64,000 nucleotides of DNA. It comes from Bettongia penicillata ogilbyi. Its lineage: Eukaryota; Chordata; Mammalia; Diprotodontia; Potoroidae. The first letter of the stretch is position 1; every line of letters begins with the position of its first letter. This document shows positions 11,189 to 22,871 of the stretch, piece by piece. The stretch covers positions 7,339,144 to 7,403,143 of the forward strand of contig JAJHZJ010000496.1 in NCBI GenBank assembly GCA_023548195.1, given 5' to 3'. The position numbers and the translations under genes were made by a program. The notes beneath the pieces were generated by a model. The model searched no databases. It saw nothing but the letters and a program-made list of their open reading frames with translations, and was not told where the DNA came from.

Positions 11189-11203
11189 GACAGAGCTCTT
11201 TCT
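11189..11203. repeat. target-site duplication, right copy
   Basis: Identical 15-mer to 9635-9649, immediately outside the L1 5' end. Confidence 0.9.
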
Positions 11204-12639
11204 ACTAAAAGAAAAAGAAATCATTGTTATCTGTTTATTCTTATTAAACCAACTATGCCTTAAAATTCTCCACTTTTGTTAGAATGAATATCTATCTACA
11301 TACATTTTCAAATTTAGTCATGGAAGCATTGATGCTAAACTTTTAGGAAAAGAGATGGTGGAAAAGCACTAAAAGGAGATTAGAGAGAGGCAGATGTTTC
11401 ATTTTGAAGAAGGAGAAGGTATATGACTGAGAAGTACAAATTAGTGACTTCTCTCCCAATCCCTGATGAAATTTTACAACAGATTGGCTTGGGAACACTA
11501 AGAAATAGAAGTCGTAGATAATCAATGGAGTAGATAATGAAAAAAGGCAGGAAATGGGAAATTAGAAGGGATGTCCAGAGAATGTCATGGGAGGTCTGAT
11601 ATGATTGCCTCAGAGATCCCTTACAACTCTAGCTCTTTGATTTTATGTTTTAACCAATTAAAACAAAACAGAACCCAAAATGCCAACCATGGACATTAGC
11701 TTTAGGTCATTGACATATCACTTTAAGGTTTGCAAAGCATTTTGCACTTATTTTTTCATTTGATAATTTGTCTGATTTCATCCAGAGTTATTGAAAATAT
11801 GAGCATTCCCCATTTGTGTCTCCTCTTCCCTTAAAAATATGGAGTCGAAAATGTAAATATGGGTTTTCCCCTGATATGAAAACTTAATTTTAAAATATGA
11901 GTCTCATCAAATGGTCACAAAGGAAACTGAAAGGGAGTTTGATGCGTACTTCAGTTGGAGACTGTAGGTGGAAGCTATTAAACCATCTGTCAGCTATGAC
12001 TAATCTGATATATGCACCTGCAAGGTGATTATGAAGAAAAAGACATGTATAGTCCCAGATGAAACATACAGGCAACAGTGATGCAAAGTCAAGGTCACAT
12101 GCTCAGGAGTGACGATAGAGAACTATTTAGCAGAAGCTGACTGGGCAAGATCCTACTTGCCCACATAATGCTTCTATCAACGGTTTTGAACTCAATAAAT
12201 TGGAAATGCATGAATTGTTTTTGTTTGAGGGAAAGGAATAGAATATTTATGACCCTCCATGATATGATTAATACATTTTGTTCTGTTTTGAAACAGCTAT
12301 CTGTTGTAAATTACTATGCTCTGGTTTATCTATTATGGCCTTAAATTACCAGGCTCCTTTCAGAAGGCCCTCTGTTGCCCTGAAAATACAAGCTGTCAGA
12401 TAGCATGTGTGTGGAATTGACTGCTGAAAAAATATATCAATCTAACACTTCTCCATGGTGGCCAGTCTATGGGTTGGTGGAGAAGCGGATTACAATGGAT
12501 CTGTGGGCACATATGGAATTACTAAAGTTTGGATAAAATAGTTCTCAAACTCCATTGACAGCTGCTGCACTAAATAGCTTCTGGAAAAGCATAGTGCTGT
12601 TTTCTAATTTCTCAGTGGTCTGACCCAGTAAAAATAAAC
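11204..12639. other. intron, mostly unique
   Basis: Two MIR stubs only: about 11600-11650 in sense ('atcccttacaactctagctc') and 11720-11790 antisense ('aaggtttgcaaagcattttg'). The rest, including 12280-12600, is complex sequence without recognised repeats or exons. Confidence 0.45.
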
Positions 12640-12893
12640 ATGTAGTTATTGTTGTTCAGTTGTGTCTTGCTGTTCATGATTCCATTTGGGGATTTCTTGG
12701 CAAAGTTACTGGACTGTTTTGCAATTTCCTTTTCCAGACCATTTTACAGATGAGGAAATTGAGGTAGTTAAGTGTTTTGCCTAGAGTCCCCCAGCTACTA
12801 ACTGTCAGAGGTCAGATTTGTACTCAGAAAGATAAGACCTTCTGATTTCCAGCCCTGTGCTCTATTTACTGAGTCACCCAGCTACCCCCTTTC
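12640..12893 (-). mobile_element. Mar1-type CORE-SINE, antisense
   Basis: Full-length pattern. The tail starts 'attgttgttcagttgtgtct', followed by 'catttggggatttcttggca', 'cagatgaggaaattgaggta', and the head ending 'gagtcacccagctacccc'. Confidence 0.85.
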
Positions 12894-13009
12894 CCAAATT
12901 AGTATACTTTTATAAAATTATGAAAAACCAAATTATATCCACACTAATTTGAAACACTGTTATCAACAGTGTCATTGAATTTATATAGGGACTTGGACTG
13001 ATAGACGTA

Positions 13010-13170
13010 GACACTGAAGGCATCTTGGAATTCTGATTGATCTACTTCATCTTACAAAAAAGGAAAGGGAGGGGCAGAGACTTGCCCAAGAACACATACA
13101 GCTAGTAAGAGGTAGAGTCATCATTTGAACCCAGGGTCTTCAGTTCCAAATTCAATGACTTCTTTTATCT
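13010..13170 (-). repeat. MIR SINE, antisense
   Basis: Contains 'ggggcagagacttgcccaag', 'cacatacagctagtaagagg' and 'catttgaacccagggtcttc'. Confidence 0.7.
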
Positions 13171-13228
13171 TATTGTGAGAAGGAGAAGGAAGGGAAAAAG
13201 GAAAAGGAAAGGGAAAAGTGGAGTGGAA

Positions 13229-13770
13229 ATGTTGAGGTTTGGGGTGCTGGGGACCTCAAAATCCAGGGGTTCTGCTTGAATGAATTCTGTCAAGCCTTTC
13301 AGCCAAAGTTTATTGAAAATTTGTCACATGAGTTGACTCTTAAGAAGTCTCCCCATTTGACACCTGTATTAACAAGCAGGCCAGATACAATCTGAGTTAG
13401 ATTGAGTCTGAATTCCTTCATGGAGGCTAGATGGAATTTATATACTGAAAGACTGTGGGAGGGATCTGGGGCTGGCCTAGTAGTCTGGGGGTTCCAGCGA
13501 TGGTCTTAAATGAGAGTGGTCCATAGGCTGGAGTATCTAGAGTTCTTGATGGGAGTGACTGGTACCCTGGGGTGAATAAAGATCTAATCTAGGGAGGACC
13601 CTAACAGGAGTAGTCAGTAGCCTGGACAATGGGATTTTGATAGGATCAAGGGTGGGAAGTATAACAGAGATTAGGGCATAGTGATAATGAAAAGCTTCTG
13701 GGCCTCAAGAGACTGCCAGATCCAGAGGGAAGATTGAAGGAGAGTTAAAGGAGGTTCCTAGAGTCTGTAT
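13229..13770. repeat. unclassified dispersed repeat, possibly a solo LTR
   Basis: Starts TGTTGAGG and ends near TTGCA. It has an antisense polyadenylation-like block ('aaagtttattgaaaatttgt', whose complement reads CAATAAACTTT), so it could be an antisense LTR of about 540 bp. No internal coding region, no second copy in this window and no clear TSD. The LTR call is tentative. Confidence 0.3.
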
Positions 13771-13789
13771 TGCATCAGAAAGGTCAGTG

Positions 13790-13970
13790 ACCTGATTCAG
13801 AAGACAAATGTTTGGGTTCCGATTTCCTTATAGTCTATGTGACTTTGGGCTAGTCACTTTACCTGTGTGAGCCTGTTTACTCCCTTTATAAAGCATCTGT
13901 GCTATCTACCTCTCCCAGACAAGTTAAGAAAATCAAATGAGATAATGGATCTAAAGTACAACCTAACTTG
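13790..13970 (+). repeat. MIR SINE, sense
   Basis: Contains 'tatgtgactttgggctagtc', 'cctgtgtgagcctgtttact' and 'caaatgagataatggatcta'. Confidence 0.6.
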
Positions 13971-15110
13971 AAAGAGCCCGGAGAATTATCTATTATTATG
14001 CAAACTGAACTCTCTGCCTGTGGTACCTTGGGGAGGGGGATGGGAGAGGAAAAGTACCTTCTAGAAAACATTACATCTTTTGAGATGCTTCTCACCTACT
14101 TAATTGATTTCTGATCTCCTGATGACAAATGAAATTTCAGCCATCTGAGAGCGTTTCTGAGAGCAAAAGGTGGAACACGAGGACCCAGAATGCCACTTGA
14201 GGTTACTCTTACTCTTGTTAACGTTATTAATAATACTGTCATCATTGTATAATTTAAGAGGTGCAGAGAATATACGATCCCACTGTGTCTGTCGCTGGTT
14301 GATTATGGGAAAAAAGCATTAGGCTCAGGAGAACAAAGTGCAATTTTAAAGGCTCTTCTCAAACAAGTTGTCTCCCACGCATATGTTAAAATAATTCAAT
14401 ATTCTCTGACAGATGTGACTATGGAGATAACTTTGTTCAGCAATACACTGAATTAACATCAAGTACGGAATAAAACTAGGAGACTTATGCACATCTAAAG
14501 AGCTCTCCAGTATCCTGGAGGGCATCCCATGCATGTGCCCAGCACACAAAGGTTGCTTATTGATGAAGGATATTTTTCAATTGCTCCAGTTCACAGATGC
14601 CAAGATTTTAATGTATGGAACCTTGGGATACTCGTCACTAACGTAAAAGACAAACTCCTCCAACATTTAAAAACCTTCCCAACCTGACTCCAGCCTACTC
14701 TTCCTGACTCATTATATGTATATTACGTCCCTGAATGTATTATAAAATCTAAATCTTTTCATTTATTAATTTATTGTCATGGATTCTTTCCATCCATCCC
14801 CTGCCCCCTCTCTTCTTTTGCTTGAAATTACCAAAGAGGATGGTATATTCTTGGAGGAGCAGGGATAGGGTGGGGATGGGAACACGATGGTAACCTTTGT
14901 AGTCTTGCCCCTCAGTTGAGTTAGGGGATAGAGAAGCTTAGAAAACTAGGAAAAGGGTATCAATTAGATATCTGATATGGGCATCCTTGAGCTACAAATT
15001 GAGCTTGCTGGTATCAGGCTTGGGTCATAGATGACCTGTTACAGCCTATGCTACTATGTACATACATACACACATACAGCTGTTAGTTCATGTTTAATCA
15101 TTCCCAGCTT
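13971..15110. other. intron, mostly unrecognised
   Basis: A weak L2-sense block at about 14685-14760 ('cctgactccagcctactctt'). No exon or RNA gene seen. Confidence 0.4.
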
Positions 15111-15236
15111 AGTTTTGCCATTTGTTAAGTGGATAAAGAGAGAAGGAAATGGCAAATCACTCCAGTATCTTTGTCAGGAAACCCCCAAATGTGGTCACGA
15201 AGAGTCAGACACCACTGAAAACAAACAAATAACACA
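15111..15236 (+). mobile_element. Mar1-type SINE, 3' part
   Basis: RTE-type tail well preserved: 'agaaggaaatggcaaatcac', then 'tccagtatctttgtcaggaa', 'tggtcacgaagagtcagaca' and 'ccactgaaaacaaacaaa'. Head degraded or missing. Confidence 0.8.
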
Positions 15237-16205
15237 AATGACTGAAATACCCACAGCAGGTAAGATACAGATGGAATGACTGGATTTCTAAGGTTTGCAA
15301 GCCACCATAGTCTCAGTATCTTGGGGTTAACATTTATATTTCTCTCAGAAATGTGCCTTGATTCAAAAAAATACCAAGGAGCTATGTCTCATATTGTGTG
15401 TGTGTATATGTGTGTGCATGTGTGTCTATCTGAGACACCTTATCATGTCACCTTTGATCCCATATACTATCAAAAATGTTTGTTGATCATGTTGGTGATG
15501 ATCTATGAGACAAATGGTTTTGATTTACTTATAGGATCATATCACCATGTTTTCTTGAAACTCAATTTTAATTGGATGCCAGATATGCCCTTTTCTTTGT
15601 TAAGAAAATTAAGATACATCGCTGATAAATTAGCATCCAGGAGTGGTGAGCTTTTAGCATCCCCCAACATATAATGGAGAAGACAGGCAACTTAGAGAGC
15701 GCTAGAGCTTGACTTTATTCTTGGTCTGTGTAATTACTTATTTACATATACATATTGGATGACTTCAACTGAACATTGAAATTTAGTTTGGAAAAAATTG
15801 GTCCTGGGAACTCGTCATGCATATATTCACACATCAAAGGCACAGCAGCCAGCTTCTTCTCTCCTATCCTATTATTTTTAAGGTTTCCCGACTAGCTCTA
15901 AATGGGATACTCTACAACAACTGTTATTGCATTTATAGCCAGAAGATGAAAATGCATTAAAAATCTAATTGCATATAGTAAGTGTCAAATATATTTTAAA
16001 ATATTATTCAAATCAGCTTGTGGTGGAAACAGTAGTTCAAAGAAACAGTCTGGTTCTTTTGATCTTTGCCCCACCCCCCATCCTAACACACATTGAATTT
16101 GTAATATATTGTAGCAATATGTTATTATCATTATCTTTTATAATTATTTCTCTGTAAAATATTTGGAACTGTGAAATTTATGAGGAACAGAATTAGAACA
16201 GAGAG
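15237..16205. other. intron, mostly unique
   Basis: A short TG-rich microsatellite at about 15397-15426. No supported exon or dispersed repeat. Confidence 0.4.
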
Positions 16206-16300
16206 AAAGTGGGGAAAAGTAGATCAAGAGCTAGCCTTGGAGCCAGAAAGATCTGAGTTCAAATAGACCTTCTGACATGTACATACATGTTCTGTGAGAT
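16206..16300 (+). repeat. CORE-SINE head fragment
   Basis: Block 'agctagccttggagccagaa' then 'agatctgagttcaaatagac' resembles the tRNA-like head of MIR/Mar1. 3' part missing. Confidence 0.5.
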
Positions 16301-16324
16301 CAATGGAAAGGTTGAGAGATAGTT

Positions 16325-16915
16325 TCTGAGTAGTTTATAGTCAATATATTAATTAGGCTTCCTGATAATAATTTGGTTGTTGGTTTCTTTTAGTAACCAA
16401 AGATACCTAACAGAGAAAAAGGGGGTTCCCAACAAGCAAAAATCAACCCTGATTGGTGAACAATTAATGAGGGGGTGAACTTTCCAGTGAGGAGGTAGAC
16501 TAAAGGCCTATTATTCATCTTACTGAGAATGTGGCTTGACCATGAAACTCAGCCGCCTCCAGCAATCTGGATAAAAGAATCCAGCTCTATCCAGACCACT
16601 CTGGTGGGTCTTCTCCTTCATGAGATGAGTTACTATAAACTCCAATGGAGGGTACAAGGACATGAGCTTAATGTGTTAGGACTGCAGTGCCCCTAGATTA
16701 GATTCTATTACATTCTAAAAAGAAGTAAGGTCTACTAGAAGTGTGATGTCCTGCTCAAGATTAAGGAGCATGTGCCCCTAGAATTTGGGCAATTTCATCT
16801 ATCAGCTTTGTCCTTCAGAGACTGGCTGGATGACTTACAGGGGCTGGTACCTGAATGAGGAAATAGAAAAAGGTTTAATCCTAATTTAATAATTGGTTAT
16901 TAATAAAACAGAAAA
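16325..16915 (+). repeat. unnamed dispersed repeat, copy A
   Basis: Shares ordered blocks with 42710-43210: 'gtttctgagta/gtttctgggta', 'accaaaga', 'cctgattggt/ctctgattggt', 'gcaatctggataaaagaatc/gcaatctagacaaagaatcc', 'tccttcagagactggc/tccttcaaaggctggc' and 'aattggttattaata/aattggctattaata'. No coding potential. Both ends carry ATTAAT-rich sequence. Family not recognised; could be an LTR or a non-autonomous DNA transposon. Confidence 0.55.
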
Positions 16916-16934
16916 ATAATTTCTTTCAGCAGTA

Positions 16935-17100
16935 AATGTGAACCAGACTAACCCCATCACCCAGCCTCTCAGGGCTCTGGGTAACTCTCTTAGATGATAC
17001 AAGTTTCAGAGAAGGTGCCAACTGGTAATAATAGAAAAAATTTCCTCTTTTTAATAGTAAATTCCCAGGTCCGGGCCATAAGCCCCAAATTCAGAAATCT
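16935..17100 (+). repeat. SINE-like tail fragment
   Basis: Contains 'cacccagcctctcagggctc', 'tgggtaactctcttagatga' and 'cagagaaggtgccaactg', which I recognise as the tail of a mammalian CORE-SINE class (THER2-like). Assignment uncertain. Confidence 0.4.
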
Positions 17101-17804
17101 AGTCATGACTTCACTACGTCAAATTTTTGACTCAGTTCCATCTCAAAAATAGAAATGATCATGGTCTCCATTCATAGCAAAACTACTACATTGATGCGCT
17201 GATGAGATAATTGGCTCACAGTGTAGTGGAGGTATCAATTATATTATCATAATGACTTTTTTTTTTTGCTTCAGTTAATGATTCAGTGTTGAGAGGAAAT
17301 GCCAACTTTATCCTTTTTTAAAGTATGCTTTCATTTAAGAACTTTAAGTTAAAACCATGTTTCCTTTGGTGAGGGCAGGAAGCAGATTGAGAATCAACAT
17401 CTTTCTTCTGCATCCAAATATAATTCAGCGCTTTGCCCTAAGGATGGAATATCCCGGAATCTGACTACAGCAGAACTCAGACCTCTCCCTGTCTTGCTTC
17501 ATTGTGCAGTCTTGACATATGTCTCTTCAGCATTATTACTCATTTGACTCTGATCAATGGTTGAATCTTTCCTTTCTATGATTGATTCCTTTGGATTAAC
17601 TTGCTTGGTCCATGATTTAATAAACATGATGATTACCCTTTTATAAATAAACAACCTCCAGCCATATTGCCACAGCTACAGTGAAACCCACAATCTGACC
17701 CTTTACTGAAGCAGAAAAATTACTTCTAACAGACATTTTTAGAGACTGTGCTTTGGACACTCTCTTAAAATGCGCATTCTTTTGAAAGTCCTAGGTTCCT
17801 CTTA
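17101..17804. other. intron, nothing recognised
   Basis: No supported feature on either strand. Confidence 0.4.
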
Positions 17805-17896
17805 TGTGTGTGTGTGTGTGGGGAGGGGAATGGAGGAGGAGTGAGTCATAACATAAACACACACACACACACACATACAAACACAAACACACACAT
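17805..17896. repeat. paired (TG)n and (AC)n microsatellites
   Basis: A TG run at 17805-17820, a G-rich spacer of about 35 bp, then an interrupted AC run at 17856-17896. The two runs are complementary, so the strand can fold into a hairpin. Confidence 0.85.
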
Positions 17897-20094
17897 AGTA
17901 TCATTGGATGTGCACATATTGGAAGATGCGACTCCCCTATGATGTAGCAGGGAAGGAAGGAGAATGTGAAGCCTCCCAGAATGTGGTCCCAGAGATTATG
18001 TGGGCCAGGAGAAAAATGGCTCTACATTTAGCTTTATAATACTTACCCCTCAACAGAGAAGTCCAAACTGATACTGCATGCTAAAATAATCTTCCTACCC
18101 CTCCCCCCTCTCCAAAATCACAGAGTATAAATGTGAAAATCAAGGCCATTTAATTTATGTAGCAAATACATATAGGACTATGAGAGATACAGAGTGTTCA
18201 GTAAAGCAGAGCTTTTGGCCCAGGGATAGAATTTGAAGGACAAAGAATTTAGAAGGTGGTGACAGAATTTGCAGTCCTTTAGTAGGGTGAGGATAACTGT
18301 TAATAAGCATAAGTAATCATTATAGGAAGCTGAGGCATGTCAGGGTGGGCTAACCCATATCACTCCCCCACCCCATCACCACATGCAGGCTTCTTTATGT
18401 CACCTTCATTCTAATAACCCTATCATATGGTATCCTTTTACCCCCAACTTTAATCAAGAACAAGTTTTATTTCCTTTACCCCAGGTGCAATTTATGGTTC
18501 TTTATTTGCCCTAGAGAAAATACTAGTTATGGTTTTGAGTTCCAGAAGGTCCTGAAATATCAGAAAACATACTACTCCACTGCCCTGTGGATTAGTCATT
18601 TTGTCAGTGTGGCTGAAAAACACGTTGTCCTATGCTCAACCATCTAGTGATGAGATCCTGAATGTAGCACGGCTGGTCCTTGGATGACAAGGGAACAAGA
18701 AGAATGTGAAAGCTTAACATATATTAGGGAGATGGAGAACAGTTTAATTTTACCAAACTACAGAGCATGGAAGAAGTATTGGAGGAAGCATGGACATGTT
18801 GGGTGTAGGTGCCAGAATTCCTGATAGGTATTCCAACTTTACTCAATAGGCAATAGGGAGTCATTGATGGTTGTTTTAAGGGGGTTTTGAAGTTCTGTAT
18901 TGAAATAATTAGTATAATAACTGGATTATTTCAATCAAAATTTTGTCTGGTTTGGGGCCAAGTGTAATAAAAGGAGAGTGAAATTAGCCACTTATCCCAC
19001 TTTCAACTGACCAAGCAATGCAAAAACAAGGGAGCCAAACAACTACCACTTTTCTGGAAGTTTTGAGTGATTGTCTAGGTCTGGTTCAAAAGCTCTAATG
19101 CTTAGGTAACAGAAGTTTAGAATCCACAAAGCTGTGCAAATGGCAATAGATTTATAAACTCCTTGGTCAAGGTAATCAGCTTCTTACCTTCTCTCTGTCT
19201 CCCAGTTACAATCGATCTCTGTTTAGTTAATTCTGCTAATTGCTAGCAGATGTGGAAAATACTTTAATTACTAACGGCATCTTGGAGTCTGGGGTTTGAT
19301 TTGATAATTTCCATCTTTTATTCACCCAAAGTAAGATGAGATAAATGAAACCTACCACTTGAGCAAGCACTTGAAAATGTATTTATATAAAGTGACCAAA
19401 GTTACCAAGCCCATGTTAAGTACCTGATGAGAACACTTGTCCAGGGCTGGTCATCTTTGGATTTCCCTGGATAGTTATTTAATTGGCCCTTAATGGCTTC
19501 ATCACTTTCTGGAAGTGAATCAGTTTTGCCTGGGCAGTCATTGGTGGCTGTAGTCTAGGGGGCAGGGGAGAGAGGGGGAGAAAGAAGAGATTATAAGCTT
19601 TTTAGGGAAACTGTATGGACAAACCGGCCAAACACTGATTGTTAGTGTCAACAGTAATTACTAACAAGTTTTTCTTTTTTTGTTAAGTAAAATAATATTT
19701 GTATACTAACCTCAAGATATAGAAGTTGATGGGGTTCTAAACCCTTCTGTTCCCTCCTACCCATGTCCTTTCTCACATACTGTCATCTAAAACACGACAA
19801 ATTGAATCACAAGGGTGGGAAAGCAGGGCTCTGATGAACCTTCCCTTCCTTTGGCTTTTTCAATAGCAGAGGTTCCAACTCATTTCTTCCTGTCCATTAT
19901 CTTCATCAAAGTAGACAAAGCTAAAGTCCAACCCCCAGAGCAATTTCTCTTGCCTGAGGCCTTTTTTTGGGGGGGAAAGAACAGAAATCCTTTTGGTAAA
20001 CTACATGGGCCAAACTTTCCTAGTATCTCCTTTGAAAATACTCCAATAGGAAAAAAAAAAAAAAGATAACCTGATATTTTTTGAAGAGGCAAGA
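17897..20094. other. intron, mostly unique, weak L2 remnants
   Basis: A probable antisense L2 fragment at about 18710-18920 ('caataggcaatagggagtca', 'ttttaagggggttttgaag') and a weaker one at 18175-18310. A poly-G/poly-A pair near 19967 and 20050 is low complexity. No exon seen. Confidence 0.4.
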
Positions 20095-20340
20095 GACAGT
20101 GGAAAGGGTCAGTCAATAAATTACTTATTAAATGATTACTCTGTGCCAGCTGCTGTGGTAAGCATTGGAGATACAAAAAGAAGCAAAAGACAGTCCCTGT
20201 CCTCAAGGACCTGACAATCCAATGAAGTGACAACAAAAAAACAGTAATTAAATAAGAGAGGGAAAGCAATAGAAATAAAAGGGTTAGGGAAAGGCTTCTT
20301 GCAGAAAACAGGGTTTTAATTGGTACCTGAAGGATAAGGA
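20095..20340 (-). repeat. L2 LINE 3' end, antisense
   Basis: Antisense L2 terminus: 'ctctgtgccagctgctgtgg', then 'attggagatacaaaaagaag' and 'agtccctgtcctcaaggacc'. Confidence 0.7.
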
Positions 20341-20359
20341 AAGCCAGTAGAAACAGCAG

Positions 20360-20570
20360 GTGTCCGAGGCAAGATTAGAACTCAGGTCTTCTGGACTACT
20401 AGCACTCTATCCACTGCATCAAGAGCGAATTCTATGTTTCTGTGATAATGTGATCACATAAACAGTGTGGCATAAGAAACAGAAAAAGATGGACTCTGAG
20501 TCAACAAGATGTGAACTACGTGACCCTGGGCAAATCACTTGAGGGATCAGTGTGGAGCCAGTTCTCTAAG
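20360..20570. repeat. CORE-SINE fragments, both orientations
   Basis: 20360-20430 is the antisense head ('agattagaactcaggtcttc', 'cactctatccactgcatc'). 20470-20570 is the sense core ('gtgaccctgggcaaatcact'). Confidence 0.55.
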
Positions 20571-20664
20571 ACTCTTACAAATAAATGAATTGCTAACCTA
20601 CCTTGCTAATAAAATTACCGATGCAATTGTTGCTGATGAAGGTGTTTTAAGTGCTTCTGAACTT

Positions 20665-20875
20665 TTGTTGTTATACCATCATTTCAGTGGCATCTGACTC
20701 TTCCTAACCCCATTCTGGATTTTGTTGGCAAAGGTACTGGAGTAGTTTGCCATTTACTTCTCCAGCTCATTTTACAGATGAAGAAACTGAGGCAAACAGG
20801 GTTAAGTGACTTGCCCCAGGGCTAAATAGCTAATAAGTATCTGAGGCCACCTTTGAAAGCAGGAAGATGAGTCTG
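20665..20875 (-). mobile_element. Mar1-type CORE-SINE, antisense
   Basis: Tail 'ttgttgttataccatcattt', 'ggcaaaggtactggagtagt', then core 'ttttacagatgaagaaactg' and 'gttaagtgacttgccccagg'. The head is degraded. Confidence 0.85.
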
Positions 20876-20879
20876 AATT

Positions 20880-21150
20880 TAAATACAAAGTATTAGATCA
20901 GAAAATGATAAATTGCATGGACTGTAATAGTGCTTCAGAGAAGGAAGCAATTTTTGGCACTCATGTATCAGAGATGACCTCATTGAGGAAGTTAGCCATG
21001 AAAAATGGCTAAGGTCCAGGTGAGTAGATAAGAATGAATAGGTCATTTTAACGAGTGGAGGCAGTATGATAAGGGCTTAGAGACAGGAATGAGTATGATG
21101 TAGGTCTGAAGACATTAAGGAAACTGACATACTTGGTAGAGGGTGGGTGG
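20880..21150 (-). repeat. L2 fragment, antisense
   Basis: Diverged antisense L2 pattern ('gggcttagagacaggaatga', 'gacctcattgaggaagttag'). May continue the 20095-20340 copy, split by SINE insertions. Confidence 0.45.
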
Positions 21151-21181
21151 TTTGCAGAGAAATAGCGATTGATAATATTTT

Positions 21182-21214
21182 CTCATGTATGCATTTATGT
21201 ATGTATGTATGTAC
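21182..21214. repeat. (ATGT)n microsatellite
   Basis: Short tetranucleotide run, 'tttatgtatgtatgtatgta'. Confidence 0.8.
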
Positions 21215-22299
21215 AAACAAATGCTGTTAGAATACTGCTAGGACCTTAAGCCCTCAACAGATATTAACTGTTCAATCTCACCATCTTAGAGATCAAAGGG
21301 ATTTCAAGGGACACCTACCTGAACCATGAATCTTCTGTGCCTATCACAGGAGCCAACCTTGATAGAGTACCTACATGTGCTATTATCTCATTTGATCCCC
21401 AGAACAGTTGTGTGGGGTAGGTATAACAATATGTGACAGGATACCAGAGGGCAAAGGCTGGAGCTTCTATTCTTCCTTCTTTTCTTTTATGTTCTATCAT
21501 CATGTCATATATATTCATCTAAAGGATGAGTTCCATAACAGGTAATGGTTGATTAGTAGAGTTAGCTATTTTGCAATTCAAATGTTGTTCCAACTTGCCA
21601 TGGTGATGACCTGTGACTATCATTATTGGAGAGTAATTTTTCTGAGAAAAATAACTCAAAATTAATTCACTTATAGAGAATGATTTGACTATTAAAGGGT
21701 TGAGATAGGCTCTTGGGGAAATTGATGAAGCCCAAGAATATTTTTGAGGCAATGACTCTCTTCATGATAATGCCAAGAAAGACAATCAATCAGTAAGCCT
21801 TTATTAAGCACCTACTGTGTAGAAGACGCTGACAGATGTCATATAATGCCATGTGATTTTGTCAGAAAAGTTAAGAATAAAAAATCATCACTTGATTGAT
21901 TCCTTATTCATTCTAAGAATTATCATGCAGTTACAAAATAAAACCTTTTTCATTTTCATTTTTATGATAAAGTCTTAAACTTTTTTTATTTACTTGGAAA
22001 TGTCCATTTTTATTTTAAGTGGATTTTCTTTGAGTAGAGTTTTTCCAGTACCAATTGTTCAACAATAACTAGGACATCTTGTACTTACTGCCATGTATCT
22101 TCTACCAGTGGCAGAAGAGGAAATTAGACTGAGGAAGAAAGAAAATATGCTAGAGACAATTTCTTTTTTTTTTTGCAGAACTGGAAATATGACTCATTAG
22201 TACTATGGCACTAATATTATATTTCTTTTCTCAAGTAACACCCATCCATATCAAGAATCTCTTATTAATCTGCAAGTGTCTGTTACATTTTATATCTGT
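21215..22299. other. intron with small MIR/L2 stubs
   Basis: Antisense MIR stub at 21340-21440 ('attatctcatttgatcccca') and antisense L2 terminus at 21778-21835 ('aagcctttattaagcaccta'). The rest is unrecognised. Confidence 0.45.
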
Positions 22300-22520
22300 A
22301 TAGCATGGCCCAATGCATAGAGTTTTGAATTTAGAGACAAAAAGACCAGGGTTCAAATTCTGCATTTGACATTAATTAGATAAATATGAACAAGTTTCAT
22401 CATCTCTGTGGACCTCCATTTCTGTTTTAAAAAAGAGCAGATCAGGATACCTACAGTATCAAGGCCCCTGGGAGATAATATATGTAAATTTCTTTGCAGA
22501 ATGGCTGCTATTATAATATA
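22300..22520 (+). repeat. MIR SINE, sense
   Basis: Contains 'aaagaccagggttcaaattc', 'aagtttcatcatctctgtgg' and 'gggagataatatatgtaaat'. Confidence 0.65.
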
Positions 22521-22574
22521 TAATTTAAAAGGTTTTAAAATGTTTTATCGCTACTGATGATGGTGAAATTGCAG

Positions 22575-22871
22575 TTTAGAATCATAGATTCATAGATTTT
22601 TAGGGCTGAACAGGACCTTTGATACCAGACGATTCATTTCACTTATTTTTAGTAATTCAAAGACAGGAAACAGGAAAATATAGATTTTTCAGATCATAGC
22701 AGTTTCTTAAAGGCTCATTTTAAAGCTTCAAGGAAGTCTGAGAAGAATTCTTTGCAATTAGTCAGTCACTTGACTGTAGAAGTGTGGAAGTTATCTATTC
22801 CAAACCCCTTACTTGCCAGAAGAGGAAAAGCAAACCTGATACAGTTAAGTGACTTGCTCAGGGTGAGATAG
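22575..22871 (-). repeat. MIR copies, antisense (left part split by LTR)
   Basis: 22575-22640 and 22785-22871 show 'gaatcatagattcatagatt' and 'gttaagtgacttgctcaggg'. The second copy stops at '...tgagatag' and resumes at 23484 with 'tatagctagtaagcatctg', so the LTR lies inside it. Confidence 0.65.

Noticed and set aside
10629..11282. 217-codon open frame on the plus strand
   Set aside because: It is antisense to the GC-rich L1 5'UTR. Low stop density follows from base composition, and it has no domain or splice context.
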